13,320 bases of DNA from Dehalococcoidia bacterium UBA1328 (GCA_002306815.1 DBTA01000063.1:1-13320), one strand, 5' to 3'; numbered from the stretch's first letter, positions 1 through 7,918 are shown. Translations and numbers: made by a program. The notes: generated by a model not told the origin, from the sequence alone.

Positions 1-819
1 CTCGGCTAGCAACCAGGCGAAAGCTAACTCCAATACAGTCTTACCTCTTTCCTCCGCCCAAAGACTTAAACGATCTACAAGGTCGAGGTTGCGTGGAGTA
101 ATCCATCTTTCGCCCATCGCCTCTTGCAGAGCAAGCCTCGTACCCTTTGGTGCCGCACCGGATGTATTCACCTTTCCAGACAACATTCCAGCAGCCAATG
201 GCAAATATGGAACCACGCTCAATCCTAGGTCTCGGCAGGCCGGTATCATTTCTGCTTCAGCGGCCCGCGTCATCATCGAATATGCGAACTGCGATGACGT
301 CAATGAAACAAACCCGTTCTTGCGATTAGTCCACTCTGCATTCACCAGTCTCCAGGCTTCGAAATTACACCCGGCGGTGTAGCGAACCTTCCCATCCCGA
401 ACCAGGTCATCAAGCGCTCTAAGGGTCTCTTCGATCGGCATCCGAGTATCCGGACGATGGATCATGTACACATCGATATAGTCCGTCTGAAGTCGCTTCA
501 AGCTGTCTTCCACCGACCGCATCACGAAAATACGTGAACCACCGAAGTTGTTCGGACCCTGTCGTCGCATCGAGCCGAACTTCGTGCCGATCAGCATATC
601 CTCGCGTCGTCCTTTGAGAGCGTGCCCTATGTACTCTTCGGAAAGACCCTGCGCATACACGTTCGAAGTGTCGATGAAGTTGATGCCGTGATCGATTGCT
701 GCGTGAACAATGGCCTCCGATTCGGGACGATCACGACGTCCAGGCTCGCCGAAGCTATTAGCGCCTAAACCAATCTCCGATACTTCCAGTCCTGTCTGCC
801 CGAGATGTCTGTAATCCAC
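1..819 (-). CDS. Aldo/keto reductase, C-terminus cut by window edge
   Basis: This is an NADPH-dependent aldo/keto reductase that interconverts carbonyl and alcohol groups in the cytoplasm. The frame is open for 273 codons from a GTG start at 819 to the left edge, so roughly the last 40-60 residues of a typical 310-340-residue member are missing. The N-terminus RHLGQTGLEVSEIGLGAN is the family's first strand. All four catalytic residues are visible: Asp50 and Tyr55 (FIDTSNVY), Lys80 (GTKFG) and His121 (MIHRPD). GTG is preceded by TAGGG five bases upstream, and no in-frame ATG lies nearby. The gene diverges from the sulfatase across 99 bp, so the two may share control. The substrate cannot be read from the sequence; a sugar, uronate or other aldehyde is possible given the neighbours. 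Family assignment is firm. Confidence 0.93.
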   Translation of the reverse strand, partial: MDYRHLGQTGLEVSEIGLGANSFGEPGRRDRPESEAIVHAAIDHGINFIDTSNVYAQGLSEEYIGHALKGRREDMLIGTKFGSMRRQGPNNFGGSRIFVMRSVEDSLKRLQTDYIDVYMIHRPDTRMPIEETLRALDDLVRDGKVRYTAGCNFEAWRLVNAEWTNRKNGFVSLTSSQFAYSMMTRAAEAEMIPACRDLGLSVVPYLPLAAGMLSGKVNTSGAAPKGTRLALQEAMGERWITPRNLDLVDRLSLWAEERGKTVLELAFAWLLAE

Positions 820-873
820 GTGTGCCCTACATTCTTTGTTGCGTTCCGTGCCAGATAGGGAGATTATAGGCTC

Positions 874-894
874 ATCCTGAATTCATTTCAGGAT
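874..894. promoter_or_regulatory. Inverted repeat in the divergent reductase/sulfatase intergenic region
   Basis: ATCCTGAA (874-881) and TTCAGGAT (887-894) form a perfect 8-bp inverted repeat with a 5-base spacer. It lies in the 99-bp gap between the reductase GTG and the sulfatase ATG, 25 bases before the latter. It could be an operator for a regulator controlling both genes or a hairpin in the sulfatase leader. No convincing -35/-10 pair was found around it, so the role is inferred from position only. Confidence 0.4.
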
Positions 895-918
895 CAAAAA
901 CGCAAGCGTCAGCAAAAA

Positions 919-2469
919 ATGACCAAACACGACAAGCCCAACCTCGTATACATTTTTACCGACCAGCAGCGCGCCGACACTATGGCGGCCTACGGAAACA
1001 ACTGGATCGACACACCCAACCTGAACCGACTCGCTGACTCCAGCTTTGTCTTCGAAAACGCATACGTCAGCGCCCCAATCTGCACGCCCTCGCGTTCCAC
1101 TCAAATGACAGGTCTCTGGCCACACACGAATGGCTGCGTAAAGAACAACATCCCACTTTCCGAAAACGTACAAACCTTCGCAGAGTTCTTCCCAGACGAC
1201 TATCACACCGCCTACTACGGCAAGTGGCATCTGGGCGACGAAGTGATCAAACGAAAAGGTTGGGACGAATGGCACTCTATAGAAGACCAGTACCGCATTT
1301 GGAACACCAAACCCGAGCACGACGAGGTGTTGAGCGACTACCACAAATGGCTCGTCAATCTGGGCTATGAACCTGATAAAGAATCACGCGGAAACAGGGT
1401 CTTCTCGCGCCCGTTTACCGCAAAGCTGTCGGCTGAGCACACAAAGGCAACTTACCTCGGAGATCAGGTAGCGGCATTCATCGATCGTGAAAAGCATGGT
1501 CCGTTCGCTATTTGCATTAACTTCCTCGAACCCCATCCGCCATACATGGGCCCAACTGATGATCTTTACGACCCTGCCGAAATCCCGCAGTCGCCGGTAT
1601 TTATGGTCAACCCTCCTGAAGACGCTGCGGGTATGCACCGACTCATGGCGGAAGCGCAGCAATCTGTTGCATCATCCCAAGGCCCACATCAAACAGGTTC
1701 CGAGGTTCTTGGACGAGACATGCCACCCGAAGAATCCGCCGCTGAAGGCCCCGCTTCGAACACAGAACAGGAATACCGGCGAATACAGGCGAGCTATTAT
1801 GGTCTTGTAACGCTAATGGACCGTGCCATTGGCAAGATCCTCGACGCAATTGACGAAGCCGGAATTACCGAAAATACGGTCGTTGTTTTCACCTCTGAGC
1901 ATGGTGACCAAATGGGCGACCACAACATATTCCAGAAAATCGTGATGTACGAACAGTCTGTAAAAGTCCCTTGTCTCGTTCGAGTACCGTGGCTGGAAAA
2001 CCAACCAGTCCCGGGTCGATATTCACACATCGACACAATCCCCACGCTCCTAGACCTGATGGGAATCGAGATACCTGGTCACCTGCAGGGGGATTCAAAA
2101 GCTGGTCGACTACGAGAAGGAAAATCTCTCGAAGACAATGACATTTTCCTCGACTGGAATGGTCGCAGTGTCGACCAACGATTCCCTCTAAGCGAACTTG
2201 AGCGAATGCGAGAGATTCCACATCGCTGCATCGTGACCGGCGATGGATGGAAACTCAATTTATCCGTTGGTGACCAGAGCGAACTGTACAACCTCAACGA
2301 CGATCCCTATGAGCACACCAACCTGTACAACGATCCTGCGTATTCGGAAAAAGTTCTCGAACTAGCCCTCAAAATTCGCAACTGGCAAATCGAAACTGAC
2401 GACACTGCTCTCATCCCCGACGTCTACCCAGGCACCGGCTACGTAACAGGCATGCGCTTATCACGCTAG
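919..2469 (+). CDS. Type I (formylglycine-dependent) sulfatase
   Basis: This enzyme hydrolyses a sulfate ester, releasing inorganic sulfate. At 516 residues it has normal length for the alkaline-phosphatase-fold sulfatases (COG3119). The N-terminal strand NLVYIFTDQQRAD holds metal ligands Asp15 and Gln16. Cys55 in CTPSR (55-59) is the residue oxidised to formylglycine by a separate maturase, which is not encoded here. YGKWHLG supplies Lys102 and His104, EPHPP supplies His206, and TSEHGD (325-330) plus Lys340 complete the pocket. Position 327 is Glu where most relatives have the Ca-binding Asp. There is no signal peptide, so it should act in the cytoplasm on an imported substrate. The ATG at 919 has no strong ribosome site (CAGCAAAAA precedes it) and no in-frame alternative lies nearby upstream. 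It is the only plus-strand gene here, divergent from the reductase. Substrate (sulfated sugar, choline sulfate or aryl sulfate) is unresolved. Confidence 0.95.
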   Translation: MTKHDKPNLVYIFTDQQRADTMAAYGNNWIDTPNLNRLADSSFVFENAYVSAPICTPSRSTQMTGLWPHTNGCVKNNIPLSENVQTFAEFFPDDYHTAYYGKWHLGDEVIKRKGWDEWHSIEDQYRIWNTKPEHDEVLSDYHKWLVNLGYEPDKESRGNRVFSRPFTAKLSAEHTKATYLGDQVAAFIDREKHGPFAICINFLEPHPPYMGPTDDLYDPAEIPQSPVFMVNPPEDAAGMHRLMAEAQQSVASSQGPHQTGSEVLGRDMPPEESAAEGPASNTEQEYRRIQASYYGLVTLMDRAIGKILDAIDEAGITENTVVVFTSEHGDQMGDHNIFQKIVMYEQSVKVPCLVRVPWLENQPVPGRYSHIDTIPTLLDLMGIEIPGHLQGDSKAGRLREGKSLEDNDIFLDWNGRSVDQRFPLSELERMREIPHRCIVTGDGWKLNLSVGDQSELYNLNDDPYEHTNLYNDPAYSEKVLELALKIRNWQIETDDTALIPDVYPGTGYVTGMRLSR

Positions 2470-2606
2470 CTCAATCGCCCTACCGTTTAAGGCCCTGACT
2501 ACGAGATAGGCCAAAAATTCGGTATGCGCAGCTAATCAACCGCCATCTTGATGAAAACAAGTCCTGACTGACAACGAACGAAGCAGAGGGCAGTTCCGCA
2601 ATTTAG

Positions 2607-3776
2607 CTACGGCAGGTTCAAATCAGTTGTGGGCGTCTCTGACCAGTCATCCTTCGACAACCCGTCGTAGTCGAACCGCACCACACCGTCCTTGATGGTC
2701 AGCTGGTTAATCAACCTACCCTCAGCCTGCATGATTCGGTAACCGGTCGGACCTGAGTCCGAAAGACCTGCTGAACGATCCACATACTCCAGAACCGTGA
2801 CATCTGCCGGAGCACCCGGAGTTAACGTCCCAAGCTCACGATGATTAATCCACTTTGCAGGCTCCCAGGTCGATCGAGCAATTACCTCTGCAATAGGCAT
2901 CCCCATAGCCAAGAATTTACTCATGACTTCTGTCATAGTCGCCCGCGAAGTATGCAAGCTGATCCTGTGCATATCAGTGGAAATCGTGTCAGGAGGAAAT
3001 CCCTGATCCAGCGCAGGCTGAGCCATCGAGAACGAGAAACTGTTGTTCCCGTGCCCGACATCGAACTTGATGCCCCGCTCACGTGCATCAATGTAGTGCT
3101 GCTTAACCTTGCCATCGTTACCGATCATCGGCTTGCCGTAACCGAAACAGTGAGTCGTTCCATCACCCGGACCAAGCCGCTGCAACATATCCTCGAATGT
3201 TCGAGTGGGCTTGGAATTCTGGTCAACCAACACGAAAGTATCTGAAAGTCGAGCCGCCTCAACGCCACGATCAATCGACTCCCAGCCCTTACCCGAAAAG
3301 TGTGCAACCTTCACGCCGACAATGATGTCGGAACGCTGGCGAATCTTCTCAGCTGTAAGCTCGGCGTCCATATCGTTGATGTCTTGCTCTACATCGCCTT
3401 CCATGCCCTGTCCGACGATGTTCAGTAGTGCTAATACCCGCACCATAGATTTGCTTACAACATCCTTATTGAATTGATCGAACGTACGCCAACCCGAGCC
3501 ACCGCAGTCCACCATCGTCGTCACGCCATACGGGAAGCACATCTCTTCCGGGAACATCGCTCCCGAAAAACCTGTGCAATGAGCGTGCATGTCAATAAGA
3601 CCGGGGGTCACGTACATGCCTGAAGCATCGACCACGCGCCGACCGTTTGACTCCGGAATGTCTTTTTCAACACCGGCGACAACTCGTCCAGCAATCCCCA
3701 CGTCCATTTGCTCATCAATGCCGTTCGCAGCATCAACTACATGGCCGCCTTTTATTAACAGGTCGTAAGAAGGCAT
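2607..3776 (-). CDS. Amidohydrolase/deacetylase-family metallohydrolase (COG3964-like)
   Basis: This is a cytoplasmic TIM-barrel metal hydrolase of 389 residues, resembling the dihydroorotase-like COG3964 group, whose characterised members cleave acyl groups from hydroxy-acid or amino-acid derivatives. It starts with the usual small beta domain (YDLLIKGGHVVD) and then VTPGLIDMHAHCTG with ligands His64 and His66. Lys156 in GVKVAHF is the likely carboxylated bridging lysine, His209 (TTHCFG) is the strand-6 ligand, and Asp268 (STDMH) is the catalytic aspartate. At the strand-5 position, where relatives carry His (VMVH), this protein has Asp185 (VLVDQN), an unusual substitution. The C-terminus GTLTPGAPADVTVLE closes the beta domain. 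GAGGA lies 9 bases before the ATG. It follows the permease gene by 50 bp and is probably the last gene of the transporter operon, so it likely processes the imported substrate. Older pipelines would call it dihydroorotase, which the context does not support. Confidence 0.88.
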   Translation of the reverse strand: MPSYDLLIKGGHVVDAANGIDEQMDVGIAGRVVAGVEKDIPESNGRRVVDASGMYVTPGLIDMHAHCTGFSGAMFPEEMCFPYGVTTMVDCGGSGWRTFDQFNKDVVSKSMVRVLALLNIVGQGMEGDVEQDINDMDAELTAEKIRQRSDIIVGVKVAHFSGKGWESIDRGVEAARLSDTFVLVDQNSKPTRTFEDMLQRLGPGDGTTHCFGYGKPMIGNDGKVKQHYIDARERGIKFDVGHGNNSFSFSMAQPALDQGFPPDTISTDMHRISLHTSRATMTEVMSKFLAMGMPIAEVIARSTWEPAKWINHRELGTLTPGAPADVTVLEYVDRSAGLSDSGPTGYRIMQAEGRLINQLTIKDGVVRFDYDGLSKDDWSETPTTDLNLP

Positions 3777-3826
3777 TTAGGAAAGTCCTCGCAATACAAA
3801 AAGCCCTGAAAAAATATCTCGTACAA

Positions 3827-4774
3827 CTAATCCTGTAGCTGTCGTAATCGTGGATCAGTGCGGTCACGAATCCAGTCACCGAGGAAGTTCATCGACATCA
3901 CCGTGAGGAAAATACCCAGACCCGGAAAGAATGAAATCCACCACGCCTCATCTAGCGTGTCACGACCATCGCTAATCATCGCTCCCCATGAGGGCACCCT
4001 GGTAGGAATACCTACTCCTAGGAAGCTCAAAGACGCCGCCGTCAGGATCAGACCACCAACTCGCAATGAAGCAAGAACCATCAACAGGTTCGCTACTCCG
4101 GGCAAAATATGCCTGTACATGATCCGCAAATCCGAAGCCCCCGCGACTCGAGCTGCGTTCACGTAATCACGCGTTTTCAAAGTAAAAACTTCCGCGCGAA
4201 TATTTCTCACGAACCCAACCCACGTCAGCATGATCAGCAAAATCATCATGATGATCACACCCTGCCCGACAGTAACTGCGACAACCAGTGCAATTAACAG
4301 GAAAGGCAACGCATTCCAAATATCGACGAACCTCGTCATCAGCTCGTCCAACAATCCGCCGTAATAACCTGTCATGATCCCGGCCCACGCACCGAGTATC
4401 GTGCCGCTAATCATAGATACAGCCGCTACGGAAAGTGAGACTCGCGTACCATACACAACCCGGCTGAACACATCTCGGCCGAATTTGTCGGCACCAAGCA
4501 CGTGCCGATTCTCGATTCCACTGCCAACAGGATCTGACTCGTAATACTCGCTGTACCAGAACGGGCGCGCTAAGTTGCTGCGCAAGTTTTGATCATTAGG
4601 GTCGTGAGTCGCAATGAATGGAGCAAATATCGCCATAAACACCAGCATGGTTAATACCGCTACAGGAATTACAGGCCAACGACGAATGAAATTCCACGCC
4701 GCACCTGGAATACCAAGAAGAGATATTCCCGACTGCACATCAGAGTTATCCAGAATTTGAACTCGTCCGGTCAT
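3827..4774 (-). CDS. ABC transporter permease, DppC/OppC family
   Basis: This is an inner-membrane subunit of a peptide/opine/nickel or oligosaccharide importer, 315 residues, normal length. An OppC N-terminal domain has its first membrane helix at about 35-55 (APFIATHDPNDQNL follows). Next comes the family signature LGADKFGRDVFSRVVYG at 93-109, then about five helices of the BPD_transp_1 domain. The EAA loop that docks on the ATPases is at about 204-228 (VNAARVAGASDLRIMYRHIL). The C-terminus MNFLGDWIRDRTDPRLR is typical. Its ATG overlaps the stop of the upstream permease gene by four bases (ATGA), so translation is probably coupled. The family is certain. The substrate is not: the surrounding sugar-acid enzymes suggest oligosaccharide or acid uptake rather than peptides. 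Confidence 0.95.
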   Translation of the reverse strand: MTGRVQILDNSDVQSGISLLGIPGAAWNFIRRWPVIPVAVLTMLVFMAIFAPFIATHDPNDQNLRSNLARPFWYSEYYESDPVGSGIENRHVLGADKFGRDVFSRVVYGTRVSLSVAAVSMISGTILGAWAGIMTGYYGGLLDELMTRFVDIWNALPFLLIALVVAVTVGQGVIIMMILLIMLTWVGFVRNIRAEVFTLKTRDYVNAARVAGASDLRIMYRHILPGVANLLMVLASLRVGGLILTAASLSFLGVGIPTRVPSWGAMISDGRDTLDEAWWISFFPGLGIFLTVMSMNFLGDWIRDRTDPRLRQLQD

Positions 4775-5715
4775 GAGTATCTAATCCTCGGGTCAACAAT
4801 TGTGTATAAGAGGTCCGCAATAAGGCTCATAATCAAGAACAGGAACGTAAATATGAAAACCGTTCCCGTAATCACCATAAAGTCGTTCTGGTTCACTGCT
4901 TCAACCGCCACTCGCCCAACTCCTGGCCAGGCGAAAATTACTTCCACCAACACGGCCCCATCGAGGTAACCGGCAAGCAGTAACGTCGCAATAGTCAACG
5001 GTTGGATAAGAGCATTTCGAAGCGCATGTTTCCAAATAACAAACCTGTTTGAAACTCCCTTGGCCCGTGCAAGGGTTACATACTCGGAATCAAGCACTTC
5101 CAGCATTGCCGAGCGCGTAATGCGCATATACCCGGCCATTGGTCCCCAGCCGAGCACTAGAGTGGGCAGAATATAATGCTTAATCTGCTCGAAGAACGGC
5201 TCACCCTCTCCTCTACCAAACACCGGTAGCCAGCCGAGATAAACGGCGAAAATCCAAATGCCAACCAGGCCGATCCAGAACGCTGGTAGAGATTGACCAA
5301 ACAGGGCGAATCCTCTAACAAAGTAGTCGACAACTGATCCTCGTTTTAACGCCGATAAAATACCTATTGGTATTCCCGTCGCCGTTCCAAAAATCCACGC
5401 GACTATAGCCAGTTGGAACGTTGCACCCCACTTTTCACCAACAATCTTGGTGACTGGTCGGCTCTGCTGAACACTGTCGCCCAGATCGCCCCTGAGCATG
5501 TTGCCGGCCCACGTCAAATACTGAACAACAAGGGGCTTATCGAGACCCCACTTCGCCTTGAGGGCCGCAAGAGTCTCCGGTGATACGAAATACCCGGGCT
5601 GGATGAATAGATTGATCGGGTCTTCCTTGGCATGTGCGAGACCAAACACAACCATTGACGCCGCAAACAATGAAATAACAGAGAAGATCAGGCGTCGAGC
5701 CAGGAAATTTTTCAT
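4771..5715 (-). CDS. ABC transporter permease, DppB/OppB family
   Basis: This is the second inner-membrane subunit of the importer, 314 residues. Helix 1 is at about 8-29. A periplasmic loop follows that carries WGLDKPLVVQY and the family signature GDLGDSVQQSRPV (76-88). Five further helices lie at about 100-122, 133-160, 181-200, 240-262 and 279-303. The EAA loop contacting the ATPases is at about 212-236 (YVTLARAKGVSNRFVIWKHAL). The end, YTIVDPRIRYS, is the usual DppB C-terminus. The ATG at 5715 is preceded by only a weak ribosome site (GGATCC, 7 bases upstream). The gene lies 103 bp below the binding-protein gene with a strong hairpin between them, so it is probably transcribed at reduced level by read-through. 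It overlaps the next permease gene by four bases. Confidence 0.95.
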   Translation of the reverse strand: MKNFLARRLIFSVISLFAASMVVFGLAHAKEDPINLFIQPGYFVSPETLAALKAKWGLDKPLVVQYLTWAGNMLRGDLGDSVQQSRPVTKIVGEKWGATFQLAIVAWIFGTATGIPIGILSALKRGSVVDYFVRGFALFGQSLPAFWIGLVGIWIFAVYLGWLPVFGRGEGEPFFEQIKHYILPTLVLGWGPMAGYMRITRSAMLEVLDSEYVTLARAKGVSNRFVIWKHALRNALIQPLTIATLLLAGYLDGAVLVEVIFAWPGVGRVAVEAVNQNDFMVITGTVFIFTFLFLIMSLIADLLYTIVDPRIRYS

Positions 5716-5758
5716 CGATTAAGGATCCAGCTACCTCAAATAAATATTTACAGACAAA

Positions 5759-5797
5759 GGTGGAGTGCCGGAAGCTCTAGTACTCCGGCACTCCACC
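5759..5797 (-). terminator. 14-bp intercistronic hairpin between binding protein and permease genes
   Basis: GGTGGAGTGCCGGA (5759-5772) and TCCGGCACTCCACC (5784-5797) are perfectly complementary over 14 bp with an 11-base loop. In the minus-strand transcript the stem begins 22 bases after the lipoprotein stop codon and is followed by CTTTGTCTGT then an A/T-rich stretch, not a clean U run. It is best read as a partial terminator or 3'-end RNA stabiliser that raises binding-protein mRNA above permease mRNA, as in many binding-protein-dependent transporters. The structure is certain; the functional role is inferred. Confidence 0.8.
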
Positions 5798-5818
5798 GTT
5801 ATGTTCTCGAACTTTTAG

Positions 5819-7825
5819 TTACTTCAGAACGATGAATTCTGGGTGGTGCAATGCAGCTTCTCGAACGGAAAGCGGCATGTCCCACGAAGCAATCTTGTTC
5901 GGGTTCATGAGTGCAACGTTAGGTCGTGCAACCGTACCGATAACCGGCATCCAGTGTGCAAGGAACTCAACGTTTGCGTTTCGGAGCTCGTTACGCTTGG
6001 CAACGTCACCCTCTTCACTCATGGCATCGTAGAACTCACAGAGCTCTCGGATTTCGACAGCGATGTTGAAACCGCCACGTCCTCGTGAGCACTCAGAGTT
6101 ACCCATGACTGGCCAGTCCCACGGAGCCTGAGGGCTCTCTGCACCAGCGGAGTGAATCCACGGAGCAGTCGCGGTTCGACCGATCAGGTTTGGCCTGTAT
6201 GTCTGGTACTGGGCTTTCCAGTCCTGGACATCGATGCCGAGTTCTCGCCACATACCAGCAACGGCAGTACCGATTTCCTCGTCACCTCGACCAATTCGAA
6301 TGAAGAACGGCATTTCGAAGCGAACACCATCAACTTCTGGGTATCCAGCTTCATCGAGCAGTGACTTAGCTTTTGCAACGTCGTAAGGCGTTGCCCACTT
6401 TTCCTGCCAGTTCGGGTTGTTGATGTCCGCACCATAAACGTAGTTCGGCCATGCGGCGCCCGCGAACAGTACTTCCGAGATCAACTCTCGGTCGATAGCC
6501 AAAGAAAGAGCTGTTCGAACAAGTCGAGCTCGCTCCATGTTGGTCATACCTTCTGGCGGGTTACCAAAGCTTTCTCGCTCCGGGTCACCAACCCATGGCA
6601 AAGAGTGTCGAACCGTGTAGTTCGTACCGAGGTCTTCACCAGTGACGTAGTGAGTTCGCTCCCAGTAGTTTCCTGAGAAGGAAATCGAGTGGAAGCTACC
6701 AGCACCAGCACCAATTACTTCGAATCCAGCCTTTTGAAGGCCTGTCATGTTTCGGAGTGCAACGTCAGAAACGTCAACCGAACCGGTCTTCAAAGCCGCT
6801 TCGGCAACAGCGTCGTCTGGTATAGCCCTGAGAACGTACGAATCGATAGATGGAGTCTGTCGGTGGTGGTTAGACACTGCCGAAAGTTCCAATACGTCGT
6901 CACGTGAGTAAGTTGCAATCTCGAATGGTCCGGTTCCGATGACGTTATCACGGACCCAGTCTTCACCTTCCTGATCGTATGCAGCCTTACTTGTAATGCT
7001 CAAACCTAGACCGGACTGACCAAGAATGAAGGTCGCCCATCGTGGATCAAACTTAGCAATCGGGAACTCGACCGTATACGTGTCGACTGCGACTACTTCG
7101 TTGTCACCGAGGAATGAAATCCAGTTAGAACCACCGTCAGTAGCTGACTCAGCGTTGAAACCGGGGTTACCCATGTTTACAGCCCATGCCACGTCAGCAG
7201 CGGTTAATTCACCGAATCCGCCATGGAACTGCACACCTTCCTTGAGCTTCACAGTGAGCTTAGAAAGGTCTGGCGCAAGGTCCCAGGACTCAGCAACCAT
7301 TCCAACAGCATTTCCACCCTCGTCAGTCATAAACAGTTTTTCTGTAACTGACTGTGCGGTGAACATTCCACCGGAACTGTCGCCCGGTACACCTGAACCA
7401 CGTAGCTCAAGACCACCACGTACTACAACCGTACCAGCGTCAGACTCTGGAGAAGGTGCCGTACCTACATCATCAGGAACTGCCGGGATTGGAAGACCGA
7501 AGAATGTTTCTTCTTCAGGTTCTTCTGTTGCAGCAACAACAACTGTCTGAACAACCGTGTCTTTCTGCACGATCACATCGCCTTTTTCCTTGACGATGAC
7601 GGTTTCTACAATTGTGTCGCCTTTGACCTCTTGTATGATCACATCGCCTTTTTCCTTGACGATGACGGTTTCTACAACTGTGTCGCCTTTGACCTCTTTT
7701 TCGACGACAACCGTTTGGATTATCACCTCAGGATCAGAGGAACTACTACAGGCTGCTATTAGTGCAGCTGCCATAGCGGCCAAAGCCAAAAGCCCAACCG
7801 CTCGGAACAATCTTACTTGATTCAT
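5819..7825 (-). CDS. ABC transporter substrate-binding lipoprotein (SBP_bac_5 family)
   Basis: This is the extracytoplasmic receptor of the Opp/Dpp-type importer, 668 residues from the start chosen here. A lipoprotein signal peptide spans residues 1-25, with lipobox LIAA and lipidated Cys26. A Val/Glu/Lys/Asp-rich stalk at about 32-98 contains two 22-residue repeats (44-65 and 66-87, EVKGDTVVETVIVKEKGD). An acidic, Pro-rich linker (99-130) leads to the binding domain. Family features there are AESWDLAPDLSKLTVKLKEG and LTAADVAWAVN (178-217), GTGPFEIATY, an ALSLAIDRELISEVLFAG helix and LLDEAGYP. The frame stays open to an ATG at 7951, but that start lies upstream of the -35 box at 7942-7947 and would bury the signal peptide. 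The ATG at 7825 has GGAGAG six bases upstream. The ligand is not predictable; homologues bind peptides, opines, nickel complexes or oligosaccharides. Stalks of this style are common in Chloroflexota. Confidence 0.94.
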   Translation of the reverse strand: MNQVRLFRAVGLLALAAMAAALIAACSSSSDPEVIIQTVVVEKEVKGDTVVETVIVKEKGDVIIQEVKGDTIVETVIVKEKGDVIVQKDTVVQTVVVAATEEPEEETFFGLPIPAVPDDVGTAPSPESDAGTVVVRGGLELRGSGVPGDSSGGMFTAQSVTEKLFMTDEGGNAVGMVAESWDLAPDLSKLTVKLKEGVQFHGGFGELTAADVAWAVNMGNPGFNAESATDGGSNWISFLGDNEVVAVDTYTVEFPIAKFDPRWATFILGQSGLGLSITSKAAYDQEGEDWVRDNVIGTGPFEIATYSRDDVLELSAVSNHHRQTPSIDSYVLRAIPDDAVAEAALKTGSVDVSDVALRNMTGLQKAGFEVIGAGAGSFHSISFSGNYWERTHYVTGEDLGTNYTVRHSLPWVGDPERESFGNPPEGMTNMERARLVRTALSLAIDRELISEVLFAGAAWPNYVYGADINNPNWQEKWATPYDVAKAKSLLDEAGYPEVDGVRFEMPFFIRIGRGDEEIGTAVAGMWRELGIDVQDWKAQYQTYRPNLIGRTATAPWIHSAGAESPQAPWDWPVMGNSECSRGRGGFNIAVEIRELCEFYDAMSEEGDVAKRNELRNANVEFLAHWMPVIGTVARPNVALMNPNKIASWDMPLSVREAALHHPEFIVLK
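7565..7702 (-). repeat. Two tandem 66-bp units encoding the lipoprotein stalk repeats
   Basis: Two head-to-tail units of 66 bp (22 codons) are nearly identical: 7571-7630 and 7637-7696 differ at one base (aattg versus aactg), and the last six bases of each unit diverge. They encode EVKGDTVVETVIVKEKGDVIIQ-type units of the periplasmic stalk, and a third degenerate half-unit (KDTVVQTVVV) follows in the protein. Near-identity at the DNA level points to recent duplication or ongoing homogenisation, so stalk length may vary between strains. Confidence 0.92.
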
Positions 7826-7831
7826 GTTCAA

Positions 7832-7837
7832 CTCTCC
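7832..7837 (-). promoter_or_regulatory. Ribosome binding site deciding the lipoprotein start
   Basis: GGAGAG on the minus strand ends six bases before the ATG at 7825. It fixes the start of the substrate-binding protein at its signal peptide rather than at the upstream in-frame ATG at 7951. Confidence 0.8.
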
Positions 7838-7847
7838 AAAATAACGC

Positions 7848-7910
7848 AAAAAAAAATCGGAGACGAAAATCGCACACAATTCGTGTATTTCTGCAAACGC
7901 CCGCTTCCGA
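7848..7910 (-). promoter_or_regulatory. Leader of the lipoprotein mRNA with U9 tract, possible attenuator
   Basis: The roughly 87-nt leader predicted from the promoter at 7919-7947 contains TCGGA near its 5' end (7910-7906) and its complement TCCGA (7861-7857) immediately followed by nine T residues on the minus strand (7856-7848). A smaller ACAC/GTGT stem lies between them. A stem directly ahead of a U tract resembles an intrinsic terminator or attenuator. The stem is only 5 bp with a long loop, so this is tentative. Confidence 0.25.
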
Positions 7911-7918
7911 ACTCGGAG

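Noticed and set aside
89..382. 97-codon plus-strand frame in the first kilobase
   Set aside because: It lies opposite the aldo/keto reductase, whose catalytic tetrad is intact on the minus strand.
883..1344. 153-codon minus-strand frame opposite the sulfatase
   Set aside because: Sulfatase motifs on the plus strand are complete, and the opposite frame has no recognisable domain; it is a shadow of the real gene.
2470..2606. Possible terminator in the convergent gap between sulfatase and amidohydrolase (GGCC pair, then AAAAATT; CTTG/CAAG pair)
   Set aside because: Only four-base stems with long loops; no structure strong enough to call a terminator on either strand.
2607..3776. Dihydroorotase of pyrimidine synthesis
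   Set aside because: Overall fold is shared, but the context is catabolic and the strand-5 His is absent; the COG3964-type deacetylase group fits better.
7565..7702. Possible CRISPR-like repeat array
   Set aside because: There are only two tandem copies without unique spacers, in frame inside a coding sequence.
7026..7820. Plus-strand frames of 174 and 87 codons opposite the receptor gene
   Set aside because: They are low-complexity antisense of the receptor N-terminus and stalk; the minus strand has the lipobox, promoter and ribosome site.
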